A program made the translations under genes and the position numbers. DNA of 64,000 nt from Nocardioides hwasunensis (lineage in GTDB: Bacteria > Actinomycetota > Actinomycetes > Propionibacteriales > Nocardioidaceae), in the NCBI RefSeq assembly GCF_014779665.1, contig NZ_JACXYY010000002.1, positions 62,001-126,000 on the forward strand, read 5' to 3'. Under the pieces are notes generated by a model. The model saw nothing but the letters and a program-made list of their open reading frames with translations, made no database searches and was not told where the DNA came from. Shown in pieces: positions 10,529-17,926 of this stretch. Each line of letters opens with the position of its first letter. The stretch's first letter is position 1.

Positions 10529-11359
10529 GTGTCTGAGAACAACGACGTGGACCAGGTCGAGGACCAGGTCGACGATCAGGTCGAGGAGTCCTTCGAGGAC
10601 GAGACGACCGTCGAGGTCGCCGACGACCAGGTCGACGAGGTGTCGGACACCGACGACGTCGTCTCCGACGCGCTCGAGGACTCCGCGACCGACGAGGACT
10701 CCGCGACCGACGAGGACTCCGAGGAGTCCGCCGAGGAGAACGACCCGCTGGAGGCCTTCCGTCGCGAGCTGTGGGCCAAGCCGGGTGACTGGTTCGTGGT
10801 GCACACCTACTCCGGCATGGAGAAGCGGGTCAAGCACAACCTCGAGAACCGCATCATCTCCCTCAACATGGAGGACTACATCCACGAGATCGTGGTCCCC
10901 ACCGAGGAGGTCGCGGAGATCAAGAACGGCCAGCGCAAGATGGTCACCCGCACCGTCCTGCCCGGCTACGTCCTGGTCCGCATGGACCTCACCGACGAGT
11001 CCTGGTCCGCCGTGCGCCACACGCCGTCGGTCACCGGCTTCGTGGGCCACAGCCACCAGCCCGTGCCGCTGAGCATGAGCGAGGTCGAGGACATGCTCGC
11101 CCCGGCCGTCGTGGCCGTCGCCGAGGCCGAGGCCGCCGCGTCGGGCGAGAAGGGCTCCTCCACCACTCCGCGCAAGCCGGTCGAGGTCGCCGACTTCGAC
11201 GTCTCCGACTCGGTCATGGTGGTCGACGGCCCCTTCGCCACGCTCCACGCGACCATCACCGAGATCAACGCCGAGTCGCAGCGGGTCAAGGCGCTCGTCG
11301 AGATCTTCGGCCGCGAGACCCCGGTCGAGCTCAGCTTCAGCCAGATCCAAAAGGTCTGA
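10529..11359 (+). CDS. nusG: Transcription antitermination factor NusG
   Basis: A 276-residue NusG. Residues from about 78 hold the NGN domain ([31 protein letters not shown]) and the last 60 hold the KOW domain ([22 protein letters not shown]). The first 75 residues are an acidic Asp/Glu/Val-rich extension common in actinobacterial NusG. GTG at 10529 is preferred to the GTG at 10523 because the latter overlaps the GGAG ribosome binding site. An 18-bp direct repeat inside the acidic tail (10679-10714) duplicates six residues. Confidence 0.95.
   Translation: MSENNDVDQVEDQVDDQVEESFEDETTVEVADDQVDEVSDTDDVVSDALEDSATDEDSATDEDSEESAEENDPLEAFRRELWAKPGDWFVVHTYSGMEKRVKHNLENRIISLNMEDYIHEIVVPTEEVAEIKNGQRKMVTRTVLPGYVLVRMDLTDESWSAVRHTPSVTGFVGHSHQPVPLSMSEVEDMLAPAVVAVAEAEAAASGEKGSSTTPRKPVEVADFDVSDSVMVVDGPFATLHATITEINAESQRVKALVEIFGRETPVELSFSQIQKV
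10679..10714 (+). repeat. 18-bp in-frame tandem repeat in the NusG acidic tail
   Basis: GACTCCGCGACCGACGAG occurs twice in tandem (10679-10696, 10697-10714), keeping the frame and repeating a six-residue acidic unit. A third, shortened unit follows. Confidence 0.8.
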
Positions 11360-11367
11360 CGATTTCC

Positions 11368-11390
11368 GTCCACCCGCTCTGCGGGCGGAC
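11368..11390 (+). terminator. Weak hairpin after nusG
   Basis: GTCC-A-CCCGC pairs with GCGGG-C-GGAC around the loop TCT, with one mismatch. A second small stem, GAGGGC/GCCCTC (11416-11431), lies just before rplK and may be part of the rplK leader rather than a terminator. Confidence 0.4.
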
Positions 11391-11462
11391 AATGCAGTAG
11401 CGACATCCCGTGGCAGAGGGCAGGTGCCCTCGTCATGACCACACGAGAGAAAGAAGAAGGCA

Positions 11463-11891
11463 ATGCCTCCCAAGAAGAAGATCGCCGCACTGGTCAAGGT
11501 GCAGCTGCAGGCCGGTTCGGCCACCCCGGCCCCGCCGGTCGGTACGGCCCTCGGTCCGCACGGCGTCAACATCATGGACTTCTGCAAGGCCTACAACGCC
11601 CAGACCGAGTCCATGCGCGGCAACGTCATTCCCGTCGAGATCACCATCTACGAGGACCGCACGTTCGACTTCATCACCAAGACCCCTCCGGCCGCCGAGC
11701 TGATCAAGAAGGCCGCCGGCCTGTCGAAGGGCTCGGGCGTCCCGCACAAGGAGAAGGTCGGCAAGCTGACCAAGGACCAGGTCCGCGAGATCGCGACGAC
11801 CAAGCTCCCCGACCTCAACGCCAACGACCTCGACGCGGCCATGAAGATCGTCGAGGGCACCGCGCGCTCGATGGGCGTCACGACCGACTGA
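11463..11891 (+). CDS. rplK: 50S ribosomal protein L11
   Basis: A 142-residue L11, the usual length, with [18 protein letters not shown] at the N-terminus, the [15 protein letters not shown] motif, and the C-terminal rRNA-binding domain containing GTARSMGV. It binds the GTPase-associated region of 23S rRNA. AGAAGAAGG precedes the ATG. rplA follows after 91 bases, as in nearly all bacteria. Confidence 0.98.
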   Translation: MPPKKKIAALVKVQLQAGSATPAPPVGTALGPHGVNIMDFCKAYNAQTESMRGNVIPVEITIYEDRTFDFITKTPPAAELIKKAAGLSKGSGVPHKEKVGKLTKDQVREIATTKLPDLNANDLDAAMKIVEGTARSMGVTTD

Positions 11892-11982
11892 GCGAGCTCG
11901 CTCGACAACTTGCACCGAATGTGGGAGAGCCGCGCTGGCTCGCCTTAAACCACACACTTCGCACCAGAGAAACGAGAAGACC

Positions 11983-12705
11983 ATGCAGCGCAGCAAGACC
12001 TACCGCGCGGCGGCCGAAGCGTTCGACCAGAACGAGATCTTCGCCCCCCTCGCCGCCATCAAGATCGCCAAGGGTGGCTCGAAGAAGAAGTTCGACGAGA
12101 CCCTCGACGTCGTCATGCGCCTGGGTGTCGACCCGCGCAAGGCCGACCAGATGGTCCGCGGCACCGTCAACCTCCCGCACGGCACCGGCAAGACCGCCCG
12201 CGTCCTCGTGTTCGCCAACGCCGACAAGGCCGAGGCGGCCCGTGAGGCCGGCGCCGAGTTCGTCGGTGGCGACGAGCTGATCGAGAAGGTCGCCGGCGGC
12301 TGGTTGGACTTCGACGCCGTCGTCGCCACCCCCGACATGATGGGCAAGGTCGGTCGCCTCGGTCGCGTCCTCGGCCCCCGCTCCCTCATGCCGAACCCGA
12401 AGACCGGCACGGTGACCCCCGACGTCGCCAAGGCCGTGACGGACATCAAGGGCGGCAAGATCGAGTTCCGCGTCGACCGCCACTCCAACCTGCACTTCAT
12501 CATCGGCAAGGCCTCGTTCTCCGAGGCCCAGCTCGCGGAGAACTACGCCGCCGCGCTCGAAGAGGTGCTGCGTCTCAAGCCGGCCAGCTCCAAGGGCCGC
12601 TACATCAAGAAGGTCACCGTCTCCACGACGATGGGCCCCGGCATCCAGGTCGACCCCAACCGCGTCAAGAACGTCGCGTCCGAGGACGAGGCCGTCGAGG
12701 CCTGA
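11983..12705 (+). CDS. rplA: 50S ribosomal protein L1
   Basis: A 240-residue L1 with the signature region around [21 protein letters not shown] and the C-terminal STTMGPGI motif. L1 forms the E-site stalk and represses its own operon in many bacteria. An ATG behind GAGAAG is used. A strong UUCG hairpin ends the transcript. Confidence 0.98.
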   Translation: MQRSKTYRAAAEAFDQNEIFAPLAAIKIAKGGSKKKFDETLDVVMRLGVDPRKADQMVRGTVNLPHGTGKTARVLVFANADKAEAAREAGAEFVGGDELIEKVAGGWLDFDAVVATPDMMGKVGRLGRVLGPRSLMPNPKTGTVTPDVAKAVTDIKGGKIEFRVDRHSNLHFIIGKASFSEAQLAENYAAALEEVLRLKPASSKGRYIKKVTVSTTMGPGIQVDPNRVKNVASEDEAVEA

Positions 12706-12724
12706 TCCCCGTACGCACCGCCAC

Positions 12725-12754
12725 GGTCCGGTCGTCCTTCGGGACGGCCGGACC
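12725..12754 (+). terminator. UUCG-loop terminator after rplA
   Basis: GGTCCGGTCGTCC (12725-12737) pairs with GGACGGCCGGACC (12742-12754) around TTCG, 13 bp with one G-U pair. It marks the end of the secE-nusG-rplK-rplA unit. Confidence 0.85.
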
Positions 12755-12870
12755 GTCGTGCGTCATCCACCTGATGGTCGTTTCGCTGTGGAACCATCGG
12801 GTATGAAGGCCCCGGGCACCCGCCCGCGCCGCCAGTCCGGCTCACCATCGTCGTCACCAGGAGATCCACC

Positions 12871-13734
12871 ATGCGCGTCCCCTCCCTCGCCCGTCGCCTC
12901 GGCACCGCAGCCCTGGTCCTGACTGTCGGTGTCGGCGTCGCCTCGTGCAGCAGCGACGACTCCGGCTCCTCGGAGTCCTCGAGCTCGGCGTCCGACGACA
13001 GCACCGATGCGAGCACCGACGAGCCCACCGAGGACCCCAGCGCGAGCGAGGAGCCCGCCGCCTCCCTCACCGAGCTGTCGGCCGGCGACTTCTACCCCGC
13101 GGTCATGGACGCGATGCGCGAGGCCGAGACCTTCAACTTCACGACCTCCTCCGAGTCCGCGGGCCAGTCGCAGGACATGGCGGGCCAGGCCCGCTTCACC
13201 GACGGCGGCATCGAGATGAAGGCGTCGAGCACCGGCCCCCAGGCCATGGAGCTGATCCTGCTCGGCCAGGAGATGTACCTCAAGTCCGACGACCTCGGCA
13301 CGGGCGACAAGTGGCTCAAGATCGACCTGAGCGACCCGAACTCGCTGTTCGGCATGATCGGCAAGGCCACCGACCCCGAGGTCATGTTCAAGGCGATGGA
13401 GGAGCCCAAGAAGCTCGAGCTCGTCGGGTCCGAGGACGTCGACGGGGTCGAGGCCAACCACTACCGGATCACCCTCGACCCGACGAAGTACGTCAGCGCC
13501 ATGGGCTTCCCGGCCGCGATGGCCGACATGCTCCCCGACGAGCTGGTGACCGAGATGTGGGTCGACGGCGACAACCTGCCGCGCAAGTTCTCCCAGAGCC
13601 TCGAGATCCCGGCGGTCGGCGGCGGCCAGCCCACCAGCCAGACCAGCGAGGGCACGTACTCCGACTTCGGCACCGACGTCGAGATCGAGGCTCCGCCGGC
13701 CGACCAGGTCACCGAGGACGTCCCGGGCGCCTGA
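12871..13734 (+). CDS. Putative lipoprotein, LppX/LprG-like
   Basis: A 287-residue secreted lipoprotein. A basic N-terminus and hydrophobic core lead to VASC with the lipid-attached Cys26, then a Ser/Asp/Glu/Thr-rich linker (27-65). The folded part from about 68 has patterns such as EMYLKSDDLGTGDKWLKID and VDGVEANHYRITLD, which resemble the LolA-like LppX/LprA/LprF/LprG lipid carriers of actinobacteria. A role in lipid handling is inferred. Start: AGGAG 8 bases before the ATG. Confidence 0.75.
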   Translation: MRVPSLARRLGTAALVLTVGVGVASCSSDDSGSSESSSSASDDSTDASTDEPTEDPSASEEPAASLTELSAGDFYPAVMDAMREAETFNFTTSSESAGQSQDMAGQARFTDGGIEMKASSTGPQAMELILLGQEMYLKSDDLGTGDKWLKIDLSDPNSLFGMIGKATDPEVMFKAMEEPKKLELVGSEDVDGVEANHYRITLDPTKYVSAMGFPAAMADMLPDELVTEMWVDGDNLPRKFSQSLEIPAVGGGQPTSQTSEGTYSDFGTDVEIEAPPADQVTEDVPGA

Positions 13735-13739
13735 GGCCC

Positions 13740-13766
13740 GCGAGCGGTCGCGAGCGGTCGCGAGCG
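13740..13766 (+). repeat. 10-bp short tandem repeat
   Basis: GCGAGCGGTC occurs twice (13740-13749, 13750-13759), followed by a partial third unit, between the lipoprotein stop and the next hairpin. Confidence 0.7.
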
Positions 13767-13802
13767 CGTCTTCGAGAGACCTCAGTCCCGGAAGACGCGC
13801 TC
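13762..13802. terminator. Inverted repeat between convergent genes
   Basis: GAGCGCGTCTTC (13762-13773) and GAAGACGCGCTC (13791-13802) are perfect inverted copies separated by 17 bases. The right arm encodes the last residues of the minus-strand ATPase. A bidirectional terminator is the likeliest role. Confidence 0.6.
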
Positions 13803-14756
13803 GTCGATCAGCTGCTCCTTGACCTCGGCGCCCTCGGGCTCGTAGCGGCCCTGGTCGAAGCGGGTGCGGAACTGCAGCACGACGCCGTCGCGGCCGAACC
13901 GGTTCTTCTCCACCGTCAGCACGGCGTAGTCCTTGAACCGCTCGGCGTTGCTGAGGTCGTAGGTCAGGTGGTGGCGCGCGACGATGTCGAACTTGTTGTT
14001 GAGCACCAGGACCACGTCGGCCTCGTACGCCAGCGCGCTCGAGCCGCGGAGGTCGCTGGCGCGCATCCGCTTGCCGGAGCGCAGGGCGTCCTTCTCGGCG
14101 GCGGCGATGGCGAGCACGGGTGCGGCGATGTCGATCGCGAGGTCCTTGAGCCCCTCCACGATCTCGGTGGAGCGTGCCTCTGCGTCGGCGTGCGACGACT
14201 TCACCTTCTGGAGGTAGTCGACGACCACCAGGGGCGTCGTCCCGGCCACCTCGCGCACCGCGGTGATCGCGGCCTGGATGGCGGCCAGGTCGGTGCGGGT
14301 GCCGGTGGAGCGGTGCACGAACAGCATCTCGGAGTAGTGCGTGAGCCGCTCCAGCGCCTCGGTCCCGCTCGGCACCGAGTCCAGGCGGCGTTCGAGCGAG
14401 CTCACCCAGAGGTCGTCGAAGATCGAGCGGATGCTGTTGACCCGCACCTGGTCGGACTCGTCGAGCTCGCCCGCCTCCATGGCCAGCAGCTTCTGGGTGA
14501 TGTCCTCGGCGTCGTGCTCGTAGGAGAAGTAGATGACCGGACGTCCGGTGGCGGCGTTGTTGCGCGCCACCTGCAGGGCGAACGTCGACTTGCCCAGCCC
14601 CTGCGGGCCGGCCAGCAGGAGCAGCGACCCGGCACGCATGCCTCCGCCGATCAGCGGGTCGAGGCCGCCAAAGCCGGTCTTCCAGACCCGGCCCGCGGCG
14701 TTGCGTCCGGTGAGCATGCGTTCGTCGCTGCGGGCCAGGGAGGCCCCCACGGTCAT
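13782..14756 (-). CDS. DnaB-C / RadA-like RecA-fold ATPase
   Basis: A 324-residue protein consisting essentially of one RecA-type ATPase domain, like the C-terminal domain of replicative helicase DnaB. Walker A is GPQGLGKST (50-58), followed by the YFSYEHD segment and Walker B TPLVVVDYLQKV ending near 183. RSSALAYEADVVLVLNN matches the DnaB/KaiC sensor region. The N-terminal DnaB domain and linker are missing, so a replicative helicase role is unlikely; a DNA repair or recombination ATPase is possible. Start at 14756 is taken from GGTGGA about 9 bases upstream. It sits alone between rplA and rplJ on the opposite strand. Confidence 0.8.
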   Translation of the reverse strand: MTVGASLARSDERMLTGRNAAGRVWKTGFGGLDPLIGGGMRAGSLLLLAGPQGLGKSTFALQVARNNAATGRPVIYFSYEHDAEDITQKLLAMEAGELDESDQVRVNSIRSIFDDLWVSSLERRLDSVPSGTEALERLTHYSEMLFVHRSTGTRTDLAAIQAAITAVREVAGTTPLVVVDYLQKVKSSHADAEARSTEIVEGLKDLAIDIAAPVLAIAAAEKDALRSGKRMRASDLRGSSALAYEADVVLVLNNKFDIVARHHLTYDLSNAERFKDYAVLTVEKNRFGRDGVVLQFRTRFDQGRYEPEGAEVKEQLIDERVFRD

Positions 14757-14840
14757 GAGCTGGTGATCCACCGGACCATGGAACCAGCCCGGCGCCGCTG
14801 CGGCAGCCGAATGCGGGATCCCGGTGGCTGCCTCGCCGAT

Positions 14841-14870
14841 TTGTGCGGCCCGCGTGCGCCCGCGTAGTGT
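14841..14870 (+). promoter_or_regulatory. Promoter of rplJ-rplL
   Basis: TTGTGC (14841-14846), an 18-base spacer and TAGTGT (14865-14870). Transcription would start near 14877, giving a leader of about 180 bases. Confidence 0.5.
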
Positions 14871-14876
14871 CCCCAC

Positions 14877-15056
14877 CTGAAACCAGAGACCGCAGGTTGT
14901 CACGAGCTCCACGCCCGTGACCGAAGGTTCGCAGCAGCGAACGGCCGGCGCAGGCGACAGAGCAAGCGATCGAAGATCGTCCACGCCCTGAGCCTGTGCT
15001 CAGGGCGTTCGTCGTCTGCGGGCCCGACACCGGTGGTCAACCCCGGAAGGAGACCC
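14877..15056 (+). promoter_or_regulatory. rplJ (L10) leader with attenuator-like hairpin
   Basis: About 180 bases of untranslated leader precede rplJ, the place where the autoregulatory L10 leader occurs in most bacteria. A perfect stem CGCCCTGAGC / GCTCAGGGCG with loop CTGT (14984-15007) is followed by TTCGTCGTC and could act as an attenuator. The kink-turn that binds L10 was not verified here. Confidence 0.55.
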
Positions 15057-15716
15057 ATGGCGCGGGCAGACAAGACTGCCGCCGTCGCAGAGATCGTTGA
15101 GTCCTTCAACGACTCCGCCGGCGCTGTACTGACCGAGTACCGCGGGCTCACCGTGAAGCAGCTGCAGGACCTGCGGCGCGCCCTCGGCGAGAACGCCAAC
15201 TATGCCGTGGTCAAGAACACGCTGGCCAAGATCGCCGCCACCGAGGTGGGCATCGAAGGCTTCGACGACCTGCTGACCGGCCCCACCGCCATCGCCTTCA
15301 TCGATGGTGACGTGGTCGAGGCAGCGAAGGGTCTGCGTGACTTTGCCAAGGCGAACCCCGCCCTTGTGATCAAGGGTGGAGTCCTGGACGGCAAGCCGCT
15401 CGACGCTGCCGAGGTGGCCAAGCTGGCCGACCTCGAGTCGCGCGACGTGCTCATGGGCAAGCTGGCGGGCGCGATGCTCGCGAGCCTCTCCCAGGCCGTC
15501 TACCTGCTCAACGCGCCGATCGCCCAGGCCGCCCGTCTCGCGGGTGCGCTGCAGGCCAAGGCCGAGCAGGACCCCTCGATCCTCGCAGGTGGTGCCGGCA
15601 CGCCGGCCGCTGCCGAGGACGCCCCGGTCGAGGAGGCCGCCTCCTCGGAGGAGACCGCCGCGCCCGAGGCGACCGACGAGGCAGCCGACACGGCCGCCGA
15701 GTCCACCGACGCCTGA
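15057..15716 (+). CDS. rplJ: 50S ribosomal protein L10
   Basis: A 219-residue L10, which carries the L7/L12 dimers on the ribosome stalk. Conserved blocks are [30 protein letters not shown] and GPTAIAF. The C-terminus after about residue 175 is an Ala/Glu-rich acidic tail longer than in enterobacteria. The ATG at 15057 follows GGAAGGAG; an upstream in-frame start at 15033 overlaps no such site. Confidence 0.97.
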   Translation: MARADKTAAVAEIVESFNDSAGAVLTEYRGLTVKQLQDLRRALGENANYAVVKNTLAKIAATEVGIEGFDDLLTGPTAIAFIDGDVVEAAKGLRDFAKANPALVIKGGVLDGKPLDAAEVAKLADLESRDVLMGKLAGAMLASLSQAVYLLNAPIAQAARLAGALQAKAEQDPSILAGGAGTPAAAEDAPVEEAASSEETAAPEATDEAADTAAESTDA

Positions 15717-15795
15717 GCCCAGGCCGACGTACACCACCTGAAACCCCGGCGCAGCCGCACACCGCGACCGCGCCACAGACGAAAGGTTTGCCATC

Positions 15796-16188
15796 ATGGC
15801 GAAGCTCAGCACCGACGAGCTCCTTGACGCCTTCAAGGAGATGACCCTCATCGAGCTCTCCGAGTTCGTGAAGCAGTTCGAGGACACCTTCGGCGTGACC
15901 GCCGCTGCCCCCGTCGCCGTGGCCGCCGCCCCGGCCGCCGGTGGTGCCGCTGGTGGCGCCGAGGCCGCCGAGGAGAAGAGCGACTTCGAGGTCGTCCTCG
16001 AGGCCGCCGGCGACAAGAAGATCAACGTCATCAAGGAGGTGCGCGCCCTGACCTCCCTCGGTCTGAAGGAGGCCAAGGACCTCGTCGAGGCCGCGCCCAA
16101 GACGATCCTCGAGAGCGTCGACAAGGCTGCTGCGGACAAGGCCAAGGAGGCCCTCGAGGCCGCCGGCGCCACCGTCACCGTCAAGTGA
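15796..16188 (+). CDS. rplL: 50S ribosomal protein L7/L12
   Basis: A 130-residue L7/L12 with the N-terminal dimerisation part ([26 protein letters not shown]), an Ala/Gly hinge around residues 38-52 and the C-terminal factor-binding domain ([24 protein letters not shown]). It overlaps nothing, lies 79 bases after rplJ, and is closed by the strongest hairpin in the window. In most bacteria rpoB would come next; here it is 42.8 kb away. Confidence 0.98.
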   Translation: MAKLSTDELLDAFKEMTLIELSEFVKQFEDTFGVTAAAPVAVAAAPAAGGAAGGAEAAEEKSDFEVVLEAAGDKKINVIKEVRALTSLGLKEAKDLVEAAPKTILESVDKAAADKAKEALEAAGATVTVK

Positions 16189-16205
16189 CGATCCGCTAGT
16201 CGCGC

Positions 16206-16243
16206 CACGAGGGGCGGTCACCGAGAGGTGGCCGCCCCTCGTG
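16206..16243 (+). terminator. Strong terminator after rplL
   Basis: A 17-bp stem, CACGAGGGGCGGTCACC / GGTGGCCGCCCCTCGTG, with loop GAGA and one G-U pair, followed by CTATTTCG. It separates the ribosomal operon from the methylated-amine block. Confidence 0.85.
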
Positions 16244-16329
16244 CTATTTCGCGTGGCGTGTCCGAGTGATTTCGGGGCGGAGGACCCCTGTCGCGACGGC
16301 GGTGGACGCACTACAGTAGGGCCACCCGG

Positions 16330-16363
16330 ATGCGTATAACGAAATGGGTTGCACTATGCGCAA
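16330..16363 (+). promoter_or_regulatory. Tandem operator pair at the metF-like gene
   Basis: Site 1 is ATGCGTATAACGAAA (16330-16344) and site 2 is TTGCACTATGCGCAA (16349-16363), starts 19 bp apart. They match the TTGCG-N5-CGCAA pattern at 8 and 9 of 10 defined bases. Site 1 includes a possible -10 (TATAAC, 16335-16340) and site 2 covers the start codon at 16356, so binding would block initiation. Confidence 0.6.
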
Positions 16364-17201
16364 CAAGAAGACCGCTGTCACGTTGGTCCGCATGCTCGAG
16401 AACGCTCGCTACGAGGTGCTGCCCACGGCCACCACCGAGGACAAGGTGCTCGCGCACGTCCCGCGCGACCGCCCGATCACGGTGACGGCATCGCCCGCCA
16501 AGGGCCTCGACGCCACGTTCGACCTCGCCGAGCGGCTGGCCGGCCATGGCTACGTCGCGGTCCCGCACATCGCGGCGCGGATGGTGACCGGTCGCAGCGA
16601 GCTCGCCGAGATCGTCGACCGGCTCTGCGGCAAGGGGATCACCAGCGTCTTCGTGCCCGGCGGCGACGCCGAGGCGGCAGGCGACTACCCCGACGCGCTG
16701 GCGCTGCTGGAGGACCTCAAGGCCCTCGGGTCACCCTTCTCCCACGTCGGGATCACCGGCTACCCGGAGTCGCACCCCACGATCCACGACGACCTCACCG
16801 TGCAGTCCATGTGGGACAAGCGCCGCTACGCCACCCACATCGTCAGCAACCTGACCTTCGACCCCGCCGTCGTGAAGGACTGGCTGCACCGGCTGCGAGC
16901 ACGCGGGGTGACCATGCCGCTCCTCCTCGGCATCCCCGGTCCGGTCGAACGCACGAAGCTCCTGGGCATGGCGACGAAGATCGGGGTGGGCGAGTCGACC
17001 AAGTTCCTCGCCAAGAACAAGGGCCTCTTCGCCCGGCTCGCGGCTCCCGGCGGCTTCACCGGCGAGAGCTTCCTGGAGAAGTGCGCGCCCGCGCTCGGCG
17101 AGGACAACGCGCTCGTGGAGGGTCTCCACGTCTTCACGTTCAACCAGATCGCCGAGACCGAGGCCTGGCGGGTCGACATGCTGGAGCGTCTGCGCACCTG
17201 A
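16356..17201 (+). CDS. MetF-like methylenetetrahydrofolate reductase
   Basis: A 281-residue TIM-barrel protein of the methylenetetrahydrofolate reductase family; it differs from ordinary MetF in sequence. Family features seen are the barrel-strand segments SPFSHVGITGYPESHP, ATHIVSNLTFDP, TMPLLLGIPGPVER and the C-terminal VEGLHVFTFNQIAETEAW. Expected reaction: interconversion of methyl-THF and methylene-THF; next to methyltransferase genes it probably runs in the oxidative direction to dispose of methyl groups. ATG at 16344 is an alternative start (four extra residues). It faces the DUF1638 operon and shares the operator type of the transport and catabolic operons. Confidence 0.82.
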   Translation: MRNKKTAVTLVRMLENARYEVLPTATTEDKVLAHVPRDRPITVTASPAKGLDATFDLAERLAGHGYVAVPHIAARMVTGRSELAEIVDRLCGKGITSVFVPGGDAEAAGDYPDALALLEDLKALGSPFSHVGITGYPESHPTIHDDLTVQSMWDKRRYATHIVSNLTFDPAVVKDWLHRLRARGVTMPLLLGIPGPVERTKLLGMATKIGVGESTKFLAKNKGLFARLAAPGGFTGESFLEKCAPALGEDNALVEGLHVFTFNQIAETEAWRVDMLERLRT

Positions 17202-17260
17202 TCCCGCGTACCTCGGGACGCCGTGGTCGCCATCCGGGCTCCGGACCGACCGGACCGACC

Positions 17261-17926
17261 CTAGACAGCCGGTGCGACGAGGTCGGCGATCGCGGCCTCG
17301 AGCCCGTGGTCGCCGGTCTCGACGACGGTGAGCGGCAGCCCGATGCTGGCCGCTGCCTGCTCGGCGAGGTCGCGCAGCTCGGCGTCGGGCGCCTGCGCCA
17401 GCCACACGACCCGGGTGTAGTTGCCGAAGTAGGTGTCGCGCAGCTCGGGGTAGCGGTCCAGGCCCATCTCCTGGATCACCGTGCGGGCGAAGGAGCGCAC
17501 GAGGAAGTCGGTCAGCAGGTAGGTGCCCGGCTGCTCGTCGAAGAACCTCTCGAGGCGGGACGGGCCGGCGTACACGTCGTAGCAGTGCAGGCCCGGCAGC
17601 CGCGCGACGCCGAGGTCGCGGCACGCCTCGTCGAGCGCGCCGTAGGTGCCGCAGTCGGCATAGCCGATGACGACGCGGCCGTAGGACGTGGCGAGGCGGG
17701 TGGCCAGCTCGCGCACCTCGGCGGCGATCCGGTCGGGGTGGTTGTGGAGCAGCGGCGGGAGGGGGTGTACGTCGACGGGCCAGGCGTGGCGGTCCACGAC
17801 GGCCGCCGCGGGCTGGGCGATGGCGCCGCAGGCGATGAGCGCGGTGCGACCGGCGCGGTCAGGCCTTGAAGCCGAGCTGGTCGACGAAGGCGTCGTTGAA
17901 GTCGGGACGGTCCGAGAGCTCGACAT
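17261..17926 (-). CDS. DUF1638 protein, last gene of the corrinoid operon
   Basis: A 221-residue DUF1638 protein of unknown function. The recognisable part starts near residue 28 (TALIACGAIA) and contains GYADCGTYGALDEACRDLG, LPGLHCYDVYAG and GTYLLTDFLVRSF. Conserved Cys in the first two blocks could bind a metal. DUF1638 genes recur beside corrinoid methyltransferase genes, so a role in corrinoid or methyl-donor handling is inferred. No start codon lies between the conserved region and the ATG at 17926, which has a near-perfect AGGAGGTG four bases upstream. The gene therefore begins inside the activator gene, overlapping it by 68 bases. Confidence 0.8.
   Translation of the reverse strand: MSSSRTVPTSTTPSSTSSASRPDRAGRTALIACGAIAQPAAAVVDRHAWPVDVHPLPPLLHNHPDRIAAEVRELATRLATSYGRVVIGYADCGTYGALDEACRDLGVARLPGLHCYDVYAGPSRLERFFDEQPGTYLLTDFLVRSFARTVIQEMGLDRYPELRDTYFGNYTRVVWLAQAPDAELRDLAEQAAASIGLPLTVVETGDHGLEAAIADLVAPAV

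Noticed and set aside
17202..17260. Repeat of CCGGACCGA/CCGGACCGACC between the metF-like and DUF1638 genes as a regulatory element
   Set aside because: It is a short GC-rich repeat between convergent stops; a weak terminator at most, with no clear stem.
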